Source of the DNA: Ischnura elegans
Lineage: Eukaryota; Arthropoda; Insecta; Odonata; Coenagrionidae
Length of the DNA stretch: 64,000 nucleotides
Assembly: GCF_921293095.1 (NCBI RefSeq)
Contig: NW_025791696.1
Span: 1 to 64,000 of the forward strand
Reading direction: 5' to 3'
In this document: positions 36,727-47,451 of the stretch, one piece after another
Layout of the letters: every line of letters starts with the position of its first letter
Position numbering within the stretch: the first letter of the stretch is position 1
Notes under the pieces: model-generated
Databases searched by the model: none
Seen by the model: the letters and a program-made list of their open reading frames with translations, nothing else
Told to the model about the DNA's origin: nothing
Position numbers and translations under genes: made by a program

Positions 36727-36922
36727 CTCATTATTTATTTATTTTTCATCTCCATAAAAGAGCTCATTTAAGGCCTTTCACATCGAAGGAAATAACATAT
36801 AATAACGACTATCACACACAACCATTACCTGGGTAGGGGCAACCTACCCAGGCGGGACTCGAAGCCGCGACCTTCGGTTTGGCAGGCGAGGACTTAACCC
36901 CTCCTCCGCCGAGGACGGCGAT
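36727..36922 (-). repeat. tRNA-derived SINE, copy 2
   Basis: Read on the minus strand: GAGGACTTAACC-complement head, CCAAACCGAAGGTCGCGG and CTTCGAGTCCCGCCTGGG (B-box), then a body ending in AAAGGCC...TTTTATGG. It splits the second copy of the 35132 duplication, so it inserted after the duplication. Confidence 0.75.
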
Positions 36923-36974
36923 TACGTATAAAATATTACAGAAAATCAAATGAAATTTACATTTAAATTTGCAG

Positions 36975-37044
36975 GTACGTGAAACTTGAAGTTTTGGACC
37001 CGGATAAAGATTGCAAGGAATCTGTACTAATTACTTTCCACTAG
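36975..37044 (+). CDS. Terminal exon, duplicated small gene, copy 2
   Basis: Acceptor AAATTTGCAG ends at 36974; after 1 nt the exon encodes YVKLEVLDPD, then KDCKESVLITFH and TAG. Same length and phase as the exon at 35293, with only conservative replacements. A SINE sits in the intron about 50 bp upstream of the exon. The possible signal-peptide exon at 36028 is the nearest candidate 5' exon. Function unknown; see the other copy for the ML-fold speculation. Confidence 0.55.
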
Positions 37045-37262
37045 AAAGTAAAACCACTGATGGGCAGTAAGAATTCATTTTCAGAGTATTCGTACAATAC
37101 ATTTCGGATTTTGCGGTTGGAAAAAATTGCATGCATGAAATGCTTCGTTCTCACGGTTACCTGGTTACCCCGCAAGATGCCTGGATAGGCGTGTGGCGGT
37201 GTTACGAAACCAGCCGTTTACACATTAGAAGGAAACGATTTGGCGAAATTACGTGTAGAATT

Positions 37263-37522
37263 TATTAAAGTTCTTCGCAGAATGTTCTCGAGATCGCTTC
37301 CGGGTCAGGAACTGCATAACTGCCGATGTTTCGAAGTCCGACTCGGACATCGTCTTCAGGGCTGTGAGTGTCGGGTGAGATTTTTCCACTCTCGTGGCCA
37401 GATGACTGCTAATTGGCTGTCATTAGCGGCGCGCTCTGATTGGCTGGCGTGTTGGTGAAGATTGGCAGTTATGCAGTTCCTGACCCGGTGGCGATCCCGA
37501 GAACATTTTGCGAAGTCTATTC
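37263..37522. repeat. Foldback element with about 55-bp arms
   Basis: The left arm (AATGTTCTCGAGATCGCTTC, GGGTCAGGAACTGCATAACT) pairs with the right arm near 37465-37518 (AGTTATGCAGTTCCTGACCC, GCGATCCCGAGAACATTTTG). A hammerhead-like motif (37328-37359) follows the left arm. No coding sequence. Confidence 0.7.
37328..37359 (-). ncRNA. Hammerhead-like core, copy 5
   Basis: On the minus strand: CTGAAGA (37359-37353), spacer C, stem GATGTCCG/CGGACTTC with one U-U mismatch and loop AGT, then GAAAC (37332-37328) and ATC. Confidence 0.45.
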
Positions 37523-37726
37523 GCCGGGAAAGCATTGAATATTTCTTCATATAGTAAAGTGTTTTAACGTAAGGATGGGGGGGAACGAAATCCCATGCCT
37601 ATTCGTTCGGAAAAATATCTCTATTTATTTATTTTTGTCAGACCTAGAAATTTAATGTGGTTCTAGTATGATTTTCTCAGTGTCGCTCTTAAAGATATTT
37701 ATCCTCATTTTTTTCAAGCAATCTAA

Positions 37727-38010
37727 AGCCTGAATCACACGATCTATGTCGTTACCTATGTCGTTGCCACGATTGTCAAACGTTGCGCTACAATCGCTCC
37801 ATACGGGCATGCGTTCTGATTGACTGATATGGTGTTTCAGTGACGAAAAAAGTGACCAGAGGAGTGGTGCAAAAAGTGATGGGAATCCACATCACTGGAG
37901 TAATCGCGAAAAACAATTGCGCGTGACGATCATTTTCGAGTGATCACTTGAGTGATCGCTGGAGTGATACTCGAAAATGACGAATAAAAAATGATCGTGT
38001 GCTTCAGGCT
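37727..38010. mobile_element. 284-bp MITE, TIR AGCCTGAATCACACGATC
   Basis: Ends AGCCTGAATCACACGATC and (reverse complement) AGCCTGAAGCACACGATC match at 17 of 18 positions. Flanking TAA and TTA fit a PIF/Harbinger-like TWA target. The interior has several GAGTGAT(A/C) repeats. Confidence 0.75.
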
Positions 38011-38462
38011 TTATGTTCCGTTGCTAGGGCGAAGAGCACTGACGGCGTATTGTTGTACTGTGGGTTGAATAAATTGGAGCGATTTCCAGGTACTTTCCGT
38101 CGCTAATATCTCGAAAAGTTTTGATCGTTGGCGGCTGACGCCAAAACTGTCCAGTGTCCAGCCTTAGGCCCGTTTCACATTGACGCAGAGAGCGGTCGTC
38201 GTTGTTTACATAGGCGCGAACGAAATCCGTCCGTGTTCGGCAAAATGCCAGCTGTGTGTGTGGCTTGCAAAGCTAGAAGAACATCATACTGCCAAGTGCA
38301 ATTCAAGCAATCACTGTAAAAAAGGTTAGAAAAAAAAACAGAAGGAAAGTGCTCGTCTAAGGAGGTTTTGGGTGCATCCTATTGTGGCACGGAGAATATT
38401 AAAAGCCACCTAAGTGATCGAATTTACTGAACTACGCGCTAGTGAATATGAATTTTTCAATA

Positions 38463-39079
38463 GGGTAGCTTCTTTCATCAAAGTAAACGAAAGGCATTGA
38501 TTGCGATTTGTTACCCACCATTAGTGTATGCATAATATACTAATTATTTGGTTTAAGAAATCCCAGAGTAGACGATTGTTAACCTCATTTGAAAAAGGTC
38601 AGATTGGCGGTCATACGATGCCACTCTTCATGACGTCACAGGGACCTAGATGCTATACGAGTAGTCAGGAGTTTAACATCGTCTGAGATTATCAATGTAC
38701 GCATGAAGCACAGAGCTCAGGGAAACATGTCTTAATAATCACTTATTATAATTGCCTAAAAGCGGTAGGTTTCCTTCGTTTGACAGGGTATTAATAAACC
38801 TTATTTAAGCCAATAGCTACCTACTAGCAGCCTGTATCGTATCGGCGTTCATAGCCTCGCACCAAAGTGGCCTCACATGGCGGCAGTCGGAACCAGAATT
38901 ATTTCACACGGGCTTTTCTCAGCATTCATACTTAGCCGTCGCGTTTTCGCGCGCTTGAAAATTTTCACTCTTCATATAATCGCGAAAAATAGATATCGTC
39001 ATTGAAACATCTAAAAGCGCGAAATACGTACTCCAGTACTCCAGAGTAATTATTTTGGCAATAAAAAAGGAAACCACTC
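38463..39079. mobile_element. GGGTGGTTTCC element, copy 5
   Basis: 617 bp, same orientation as copies 1 and 2, TA on both sides (38461-38462, 39080-39081), termini GGGTAGCTTC and GGAAACCACTC. Confidence 0.85.
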
Positions 39080-39109
39080 TATTGCCTGGCATGAGTGTAT
39101 CTGACTGAA

Positions 39110-39297
39110 GCTGGGTGGCTGACGCCGTAAGGGAACCACGGCAGGTGCATAGGAGACACCATAGTGTGACTTGCTCCTTGGATAAAGATTTGATGTTGTG
39201 CGGGTTACAAACACGGATTTTTTTCAATTCTCGCGCATCGGTAAACCATACCATTTAATTGATTAAATTCAAAGTTCCTTTACAGAAAGTATACAAA
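39110..39297. repeat. Dispersed repeat shared with 6409-6595
   Basis: Follows the right end of MITE copy 5 and matches the segment after MITE copy 2, including CATCGGTAAACCATACCATT. Confidence 0.65.
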
Positions 39298-39389
39298 ATA
39301 TCGTCATTGAAAAATCTAAAAGCGTGAAATTCGTACTCCAAGAGTAATAATCTTTCGATTAATGCAAAAAAAACAATGGGAAACCACCC
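39298..39389. mobile_element. GGGTGGTTTCC element, copy 6 (right end only)
   Basis: 92 bp matching the right end of the family, closing with GGGAAACCACCC and TA. Confidence 0.75.
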
Positions 39390-39584
39390 TAATATTTTCC
39401 CAGTGTCAATTAGACTATACACAACGAAAAGGCGCAATCGCCCTGTTATCACAAAGCTCGCTCTATTTCCAATAACAAATCCACTTGGTCCGCATCAGCC
39501 GTCAGCATTCTTGTTTAAGCACCAACCTGTCTCTGTGGCGCGCGGATTGCTCCTCCGCGAGCGGACTGTCCGTACTCATGAGTC

Positions 39585-40014
39585 CGTACTCGAGCTGAAT
39601 AAAACACAAAGGAAGGCTGCGCGTTTCGTCAAAAACTGCCACGGGGTACAGACAATGTTACCCAGATGTTAAGCGAATTAGGCTGGGAGCCATTGGAGAC
39701 TCGGAGGTTGCTCGCTAGGCTTAGATTGCTTGAACAATTGAGAATGGATATCTTTAAGAGCGACACAGAGAACAAAATATTAGAGCCACACTATATTTCC
39801 AGGTCCGATGGCAGCGATAAATTAAGAGAGATGTTTTGCCGAACGGATAGATATGGGAGTTCGTTTTTCCCCGAACCATAAAGGACTTTAATAAACGCTA
39901 GTCCCAACTTCGTTAGAGCACTTCATTTTTTTTAGCTGTAAATGGCTGGTGTCCTAACACCCCCTGCCACACGCCTTTTAGGCGGCTTGCGGGGTATTAT
40001 GTAGATGTAGATGA
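39585..40014 (+). pseudogene. LINE 3' fragment (frameshifted ORF2 end and tail)
   Basis: Two plus frames carry the conserved end of a non-LTR retrotransposon polyprotein: QRKAARFVKNCHG (frame 1), then MLSELGWEPLETRRLLARLR and DRYGSSFFPEP (frame 3), joined by a frameshift near 39650. The untranslated end CACCCCCTGCCACACGCCTT and an ATGTAGATGTAGATGA tail follow. The reverse transcriptase core is missing. Likely a jockey- or CR1-type LINE; the clade is not certain. Another 3' end of this family is at 13885-13973. Confidence 0.75.
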
Positions 40015-40090
40015 GTAAGCTTCCATTTACGTCAATGGAACCTTACCCGCGCGCGTAGCGCGGACCGTCCAAGTACATGTGAAACGGGCC

Positions 40091-43000
40091 TTGGGACGAT
40101 AATAACAAGCGAATCCCCCGCTAGCCATCACCAAGACTGGAATTAGACAGAGTGAAAAAAAAAAAGATTCATTCCTCCTTTATTTTGAGAGTAGATATCA
40201 GGAGTGTCATCTTAACTGGCGGAAGTGATACGCCTTATCATCACGACCTGTTGACACACGCAAAGAACGTGACGGTGTCACGAAGCGGAGGCTAAGATCG
40301 AATCCATGTCGTTCAGATCCATCCGTTCCCGTTTCCCTTCCTTCCTTCGAGTGCACGTCTACTTCTCAGCGTCGGACGACCCATTTGTAAATGGACCTTA
40401 ACGGATCTAATTCACAACCACTCCTCTTCCTTAAAGACGTCCAAAGCCTTCCCTTTTACGAAAGATATTACGCCTTCATAACCGACCGAGGCGTTGGCGG
40501 TGAATAAAAATAAACAGGAGGCGGGCTCACCCCTCCGAGAGAAATATGTACTACCGTGGACCGAGCGTGATTCCCAGGCATCATCCACTTTCATCGCGCA
40601 GGGAAAGGAATCCACCTTTCACCTTTCATTTCATAACCCATATTTCTTTAATCATGAAAGGTGTTCAAGAAAGGATTCTTATAACTCTACAGGAGTATTT
40701 ATAACATTTTTGTGCGTAATAAGAATAGCTTTCCTGCTTCAAATTTGCACACAGAAATGATCACAAGATAAAACTGGCCCCTGGGAAAAGTATTACGCAT
40801 TGTGACACGTCATTTGAATGATTTAAAAAAGATAAATTGGAGCGATATCGAATGCAAATATGCGAGTTGCGAAATTTAGGAATGGAATTACGAAATTGAA
40901 ACGTGGAAAAAAGATAATCATGATTTTTTTAAATTACCGATATCAGACATTCTCGGATATTCAGTAATCGTTGACTGTTGAGAGAGGCAGGTCCAATAGA
41001 AGAAAGTTAATTGACCTACATTAATAGCGATGGCGATAATTAGTCCACCAATGCAAACTTACGGTAAACACATTCATGCACACAAACTTACATAGTTATA
41101 TAACTTTAATACTGTGGATATACACAAATTTTTAATTTTCAATTATCTTACGGTAAAGATCGTAAAAATTAACATATTCTCTTCTCGAACTTCTATCCTA
41201 TTTTGGATTCTTCTAAACTTGTCTTTTGTGTATCATTTGCTGTATTCTGTACTTTATGTATGATAGAGGAGAAAAAAATTCACGCATACAGGTTTTACCG
41301 TGGAATATATGATAGGCTGAAGATAAAAGTTTAAAATATTGACGGTCAGAACTTACCTTGTATGTAATTGAAGCAGAATCTCGAACCAGCTTACTGCAAA
41401 TATGAAAGTGCTCTTCTCATTGGATGGATGAAGTAAGGGAAGTAATATTTTTTCAATTGCATATTCAAAATATACTAATATTCGTGACACTGAAATGAAA
41501 ATAACATGGTTTGATCTTGATAGTCTTTAAGTTATTGTTTCAGTGAAATAAACTTCTGTCCCAGATTTTTTACAAAATAATCCAGAAAATAACGTTGATT
41601 AACATTACTAAAATTATGTAACCAATCAGCAAAAATTACAATTCTTGAGCGTTTAAGTAAAACGCAATGTATTCATTGAAGAAATAATAACTCTCCTACT
41701 GAGAGTGCTCATATTCTCATCAGGCAAATAAATTCAATAGCATAATTTGGAATTTGATTAATGAAAACTTTGTCGGGATGAAAAGGAGGAGATAAAAAGC
41801 CTACATGTTCAATAAAAGCTTACATCAATAGAATATTTTATGAAAAATAACCCTACAGCCTCATTTACTGCATTAAGAACCGGTACACCGCAGTGAAACG
41901 AATGAAAATAAATACTTTTGGTAATTCATCATTATCCATCACCATTCAAAGAAAAAATTGTTTTCTTGCTATTCGCAACGCGGAGTTACATAGCACTAGC
42001 ATACTTTTCCATAGAAATCCTTATGCTAGCTCTGAGAACAATAATACCTGGATTATTCACGCATGGCATGTAAAACCAAAACGGATGGTTTGACTAAATT
42101 CTACACTATATTTTTCACGGAAAGACTGAATTACTGTGAATTTTTGACAGTTCAACTGAGATATCTTAGATAGATATCTTTTGTTATTACTAGCCTACGT
42201 ATGGCACCTCAATGATCTCTATTCCTGATGGTGAGAAAAACACTTCTACCACGATTTGAATGTTTAATAGTCTTTTTTACACGGAAATATGCACGTGGTA
42301 TGAGTAAGCTTGTCATCACGATTTATTCACTTCTATACAATTTTTATAAATAGAAACACTTTACAAAGTGACCATATACATATATGTAACAATTATAAAT
42401 TACTTGACAACAAAACAGCATCAAATGCAGGGATGCGAACAACTGAAAATGGAGATTAAGACAGAGGACTGAATAAGGGAGACACAAGCTTTACACATCG
42501 CATGTGTAACAGAATAAGGTAGGTTTGAGAAGGTACGGGAGTGTTTGTAGGTTTTACTAATATTTTACAAGTTATTTAAATGAAAAATAAAAGGTGTACT
42601 AATATCGCACAGTCATTTATCGTTTTTTTTACTTTCAACAGCACCTGAGGAAAACTCTGATTACCATCAAATGTTTTCCAATTTTCTGTATAAATATCAT
42701 TCATAGACCTCTATTAATAAATAAGCACAATTTATTGGTAATTTCTTCTTAACATGTTAGAATCCTTTGATATGGTTTGGATAACAAAAGGGCTTGATTA
42801 TTTATTCAAATTCTTCAATGCTAATTTCTTTATATTTATGAGCTTCAACTTGTGTAAATATAAAAATATCGAAAGATAGCTGATAGTGTTTTTATTATGA
42901 TAAAGAAATTTTACATGAAAACTAAATTTTTAAGCCATGAGAAAAATTGATTTCTGACTTCTCTTTTTTCTTACGGGTTTTACAAAGCGTTACATTTGTA

Positions 43001-45750
43001 AGCTAAAATATTACATTAATAGAACCTTTAATTAAAACTATTATACGTGTCACGGCATACGAAAATACTTTCATTAAGGTTTGGACAAAAGTTTTTTTTA
43101 ACGTCAACTTGCTCGTTGCTACTTTGTAAAAATTAATGCCTTTGGAGTAGATATGTACACTTAATTGCCTCGACTCGTGCATTCACACAAAGGATAAGTC
43201 CTATCGTTTAGGGAATTTATTTTGTCAATAATTCGCCATCTTATGACTCAGGTAGACAAGCACGGTAATGACCACTTACGTATAAATATAAAATATTCAG
43301 TAAAAAAATACGTGGGGGAATAAAGCACACTTTTATATTTGTAGCGCGGATATAGCATGAATATATCCAATATTGGCTGAATAGTTATTAAATGTACTCA
43401 TACGAAGCAAAAACCGAGATATACGAAGAAATATAACTACTCTTTCCCGGCTTTGCAATTTAAACAGGCAAGTTTTGAGGTGAAATTTGGTTTATTATTT
43501 ACAGAGAGGATAAATAAGAATTAGTGCTTATTGGAGACCGTATGAGAAGCCCATCACGTTGGCGGAGATGATTTTATGAAGGCAAAATATCCTTATTTAT
43601 GAACTAAAGGGAAAATCTTAAAACCCTGGTAAAATATCGCAAGTTTAGTATTGCACAAAATCCATCGAGAAATGAACAAATTTATTAATTTACAATTGAT
43701 ATGGGGTAGAACTTGAAATAAAGATGAACTGGTTAAATGCTTACAAAAATGAAACACCTAGCGAGGATTGGAGTTAGCAATTTTTGCGAAAATGAACTGA
43801 TTCCAATCTTGTTACATTAAACGACAGCTCTAGCCAGAGAACTCTGCACATAAAAGCATGAACATGTCGAGCGTGCAATATACACTATACTGCCTCTACA
43901 ACTCCAATTTCATTTGCGTCATTGTGGTAATGTAGATAATATATCGTACGAAATAATATTATGCCGAAGCAGTTCCAAATAGGGTAAAATAATATAATCT
44001 GGCATTGCATATTTTGATATTTCGCATCGGTTATATAATAGCTCAAATCAATTATGTTGTAGCTATACGTAGTTTTCTTTGAAGAGAAAAAAAATAGCAA
44101 TCGTTCATTTTTAATAATGGCTTCAGGGTATTTGAAACTTAAATTACGTGTTTTACACCGTTACTTTCATTCAATACTTGTTCTACGCAGTGAATGCTAT
44201 CCAGTAACCTTGCAGGCGTTTTTGAAACTTAGGGTTAGCAGTAACGGAAATCTCAATATGATCCGGTAAAAGACAATTTAAAAACAACATTATCCAACGT
44301 TCCATTTGTGCAAAAGTGAATGGAAAAATATGAAAAAATGGCTCTGCACAAATTGCTTTAAATAGCTAACTTAGTCCTATCGTGCATAAGAAGGCCTTTC
44401 CGTGGGATATCCAGTTTTCTGAGATAGGTAATTGACAGGTTGACCGGTAAAATGGAGTTGTACCCACAGTGCCAACTATGTTTTCATGGGCATATCATAC
44501 TCCGTCTCATACTCCATCAATATCAGGCGATAACAGATTTGACGGAATAATTGCTACCCTTTTATCAAATATGCCACTATGCTTAGGACTTAATGATGAA
44601 TTAAATCTGACTACGTACGAAAATTTGAAACAGTAGGGAACCAGTTCTTCATTAGGGAAAGCAGAAGAGAATGACTAAGAGTAAGTTATAGGAGATATTA
44701 CTCATTACAGAGGTACTACTCGAGAATACACGGTATTCAAGTATCTTCGTATATGATTGGTTTCATATGAGCAACCATGGCATCTAATGGTCAATGAAAT
44801 GAGGAACTTGAATATGGAACAGATAATGCTGGGATTGAACACAAAATTTACCAGTTATACTCCTCAACCATTGAATTTAAGTTAGGAGAATACTTTAATG
44901 CACCCTATACGATGTACTACCATTATGTCAGTAAATGACAATGGACATCTTAACACACTACACTTTCCAGTAACGATAATTTTCACAGCAAATATTTATG
45001 ACAACAAACAGAGTTGATATTCACGATTTAGTCACATCATAACTAAAAATTTCATCTATACCACAAAATGAGTCACAGCATATTATCACATTTACCCATT
45101 GGTCCATAATTTCCGACAATGTCTGAAATTTGGCCCTGAATACCACTGAAAAGGAATAAACAACACATAATTGAAATTATTAATCGCTGTACCCTTTTTC
45201 AAATTGAGCAGGATTCTCGGAAATAGGTAATAATGGATTACATCAACGAAGAAACGATCTTCTTTCTCAACGGAGAACAAATATCAGCTTTAAAATACGA
45301 AATATTCTGATGAATTTCTGACAAAATATAAAAATATTTTTCATAGATAATATGGTATTAGATCAATAATATAAGCGTGTAAAATCCTGAGAAAAAACCT
45401 GTCGAGCGCGAAAATAGCAATTATTTACGCAGTGCACTGAAATTCCGTACAATATATATAGTAAAACTTTCGAAGGTAAATGAAAAAATGAAATATGCGA
45501 AGCCCTTAAGAGAAAGACATTAATATTATGTACACCCACTCAAAGTGCAGATAACAGAGAACGGTATAAAGGAACAGCCTCATAATAGCCTCTTCATCAT
45601 CCGAAAGCGAAAAAATATTACTCCAGGCATGGTCAACTTTTTTCACCTCAGTTACACTTCTTTGTTACAGAAAATGTGTCCCGGTAAACTTTAATAAGGA
45701 ACAAATTTACGCACAATGCCAAATTCACCTTGCCCCCAAATTATAACGTC
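40091..45750. other. Long AT-rich gene desert
   Basis: No coding exon, repeat family or RNA gene recognised. 40091-40620 is less AT-rich and has two overlapping frames of 67 and 88 codons (40412-40615 minus, 40494-40760 plus), neither with a family match or clear splice sites. Confidence 0.4.
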
Positions 45751-46322
45751 TCATTTATTTACCAAACTTAACCGGTTGCTAACCTGTAAAAACTAGAAAT
45801 TTGATGCACTTTTGATATACTATTTGGATCTGTTCAGTTTGTCTCTTGTCCCATTAGTAGAGCTGCGCCCTTAATTTGTATTCACCGATTAAAATCCCGT
45901 TTTAACTATATACAAATTGGAACCATAAAATATGACCACCAGAAACTTCATCTGGCAGAAGGAGATGACATGGAAATTCGCAATATCACCGTCATCCCCA
46001 AAAACATCCTCATTCATTTCGCCATATATTTTTTTCCGGAAATATTTCCACATGGTTGAAAAACCCAGTCATTGACTATGCAACGAAAATATATACACCC
46101 GTAAACATTTTGGAATGAGTTACACAGGTTTGGGAGGGGAAAACTTTCACACCTAGTGAATAGATCTTTCCAGGTGATGGAAGATGACCTTAACAATAAT
46201 AGTACCCTTTTGCCCGAAAAGGCAACTGTTTCACTCAATTATATGACAATTAGCTTCATGAACTAGTCACACCCCTCCCAAATAACCTGCAGATCTACCT
46301 CCGTCTGATCACATCCATTTGT
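45751..46322 (-). other. Presumed 3' UTR of the receptor gene
   Basis: Downstream of the receptor stop on the minus strand. The nearest AATAAA on that strand is at 45754-45759, about 560 bp after the stop. The UTR extent is otherwise unknown. Confidence 0.3.
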
Positions 46323-47451
46323 CTAGATATTGGAAGAAGGTTCGACCATATTGAGCGGTGAACTGGGACTGGACTTAGACACTTTGGCAAGGGCACGTCT
46401 CAGGATCTCTTCCTGGTCGTCGCTGATTGCCAGCCTCGTCATGCTACTCCTAATGGGATGAGGTGATCCCGATCTGCTCCACGAGGACTTACTGTCTTTG
46501 ATGGATCTCAGCGGATAGCTCTCGCACCCGTCACTGTGCGGCCTGTCCGTCGAGACTTCCTCCGACTCGGACGGCGGGTTAGTCATAGCCCTCCTGTCCA
46601 TCTCGTCCAACTCTATTGTCACGGCAATCACCGCGTCCTCTTCCGAGTCCTGCCTTATCCGATGGGAGTTGACCGGCACCACTTTGACGCCTCCGTCCAC
46701 GGAGGACATCTGCGTGAGGAACGAACCCCTTTGCGAAGACGGCTGCGACACGAAAGGGGTCGGTTCCGTGTGGTTGCAGGCCGCACCAGGGTAGAAACCT
46801 TGCAGGAAACTTATGTGGTTCTCGCTCCTCCTGTTGGGATCCGAGCAGTTCTGCCAACATCCCGTGGTTTTCCTGTCCGCTCCGCTGTTCTTGGCGATCC
46901 TCGCGTTACCTTTGTGTGCCGTGTCGTTGTTTACCCCGGGGAAGGCACCCTTGTACCTCGCGGCCTTGTCGGCGAACAGACCGTGTCGGCTGAGCATGGT
47001 GAAAAGGTCGCGCCTGTACTGTTTCGTCAGCAGGGCGTACAAGAAGGGGTTGGCGCACGAGTTCAGGGGATAGAAGAAGACCAGGAGGATCTTGGCGTGG
47101 GTGACGTCAATGAGCGGCATCCCGGCCATGGCGGTCAGGCCGAAGAACGCGATTGGCGCCTTGCAGGCGAAGTCCGTGAAGACGAGCAGGGCCATCCTCT
47201 TGGCTACGGTCGCGTCGCTGTTGGTGTGACTGCCCACGTTCGTCCGGCCCCACCACTGAGGGCTACTCTGGTCGCCCTTCTCATTGTTAGCCCTCGCCCT
47301 GTTCCGTCTCTCCTGGCTGTTCTTGCGAATGACGTAGTATATGTTGCCATAGCAGGCGCAGATGAGGACGAAAGCCAGTCCGTTGATGACGAGGAGGAGG
47401 ATAACATAGATCTTCCCAGGGAGGTCTCTGTTCTCCATCGGCAGGCAGATG
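46323..47451 (-). CDS. Lgr1: Lgr1 last exon: loop 2, TM5-TM7 and tail
   Basis: The acceptor CCTTACCTCCACAG precedes 47451. The first base completes a Ser codon, then ICLPMENRD (extracellular loop 2), TM5 ([20 protein letters not shown]), intracellular loop 3, TM6 ([20 protein letters not shown]) and TM7 with NSCANPFLY. Loop 3 has about 38 residues between TM5 and AKRMALL, including [20 protein letters not shown], clearly longer than in vertebrate gonadotropin receptors. After NPFLY come about 237 residues: KQYRRDLF (helix 8) and then a Ser-, Asp- and Arg-rich tail ([20 protein letters not shown] onward, ending MVEPSSNI). The tail has many possible phosphorylation sites. Third codon positions are G/C-rich. 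The long frame on the opposite strand (46536-47555) is its shadow. Confidence 0.9.

Larger units (their letters stand above)
35132..37129. repeat. Segmental duplication carrying a coding exon
   Basis: 35132-35449 recurs as 36631-37129, starting at CTAAAAAATTCATACCT and ending at ATTTCGGATTTTG-GGTTGG. The second copy is interrupted by a SINE (36727-36922). Introns and 3' flanks hold indels; the exon inside does not. Confidence 0.75.
38167..40090. mobile_element. 1.9-kb composite element, TIR GGCCCGTTTCACAT
   Basis: GGCCCGTTTCACATTGAC at the left and GTACATGTGAAACGGGCC at the right form matching termini, flanked by TTA and TTG (a possible mutated 3-bp TWA duplication). Most of the interior is later insertions: MITE copy 5, the 39110 repeat, MITE fragment 39298-39389 and a LINE fragment. 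An alternative is two unrelated solo ends. Confidence 0.55.

Noticed and set aside
40412-40760. Overlapping 67- and 88-codon frames in a GC-richer patch
   Set aside because: Neither has a recognised domain, codon bias or clear splice borders; the patch is noted only as a composition shift.
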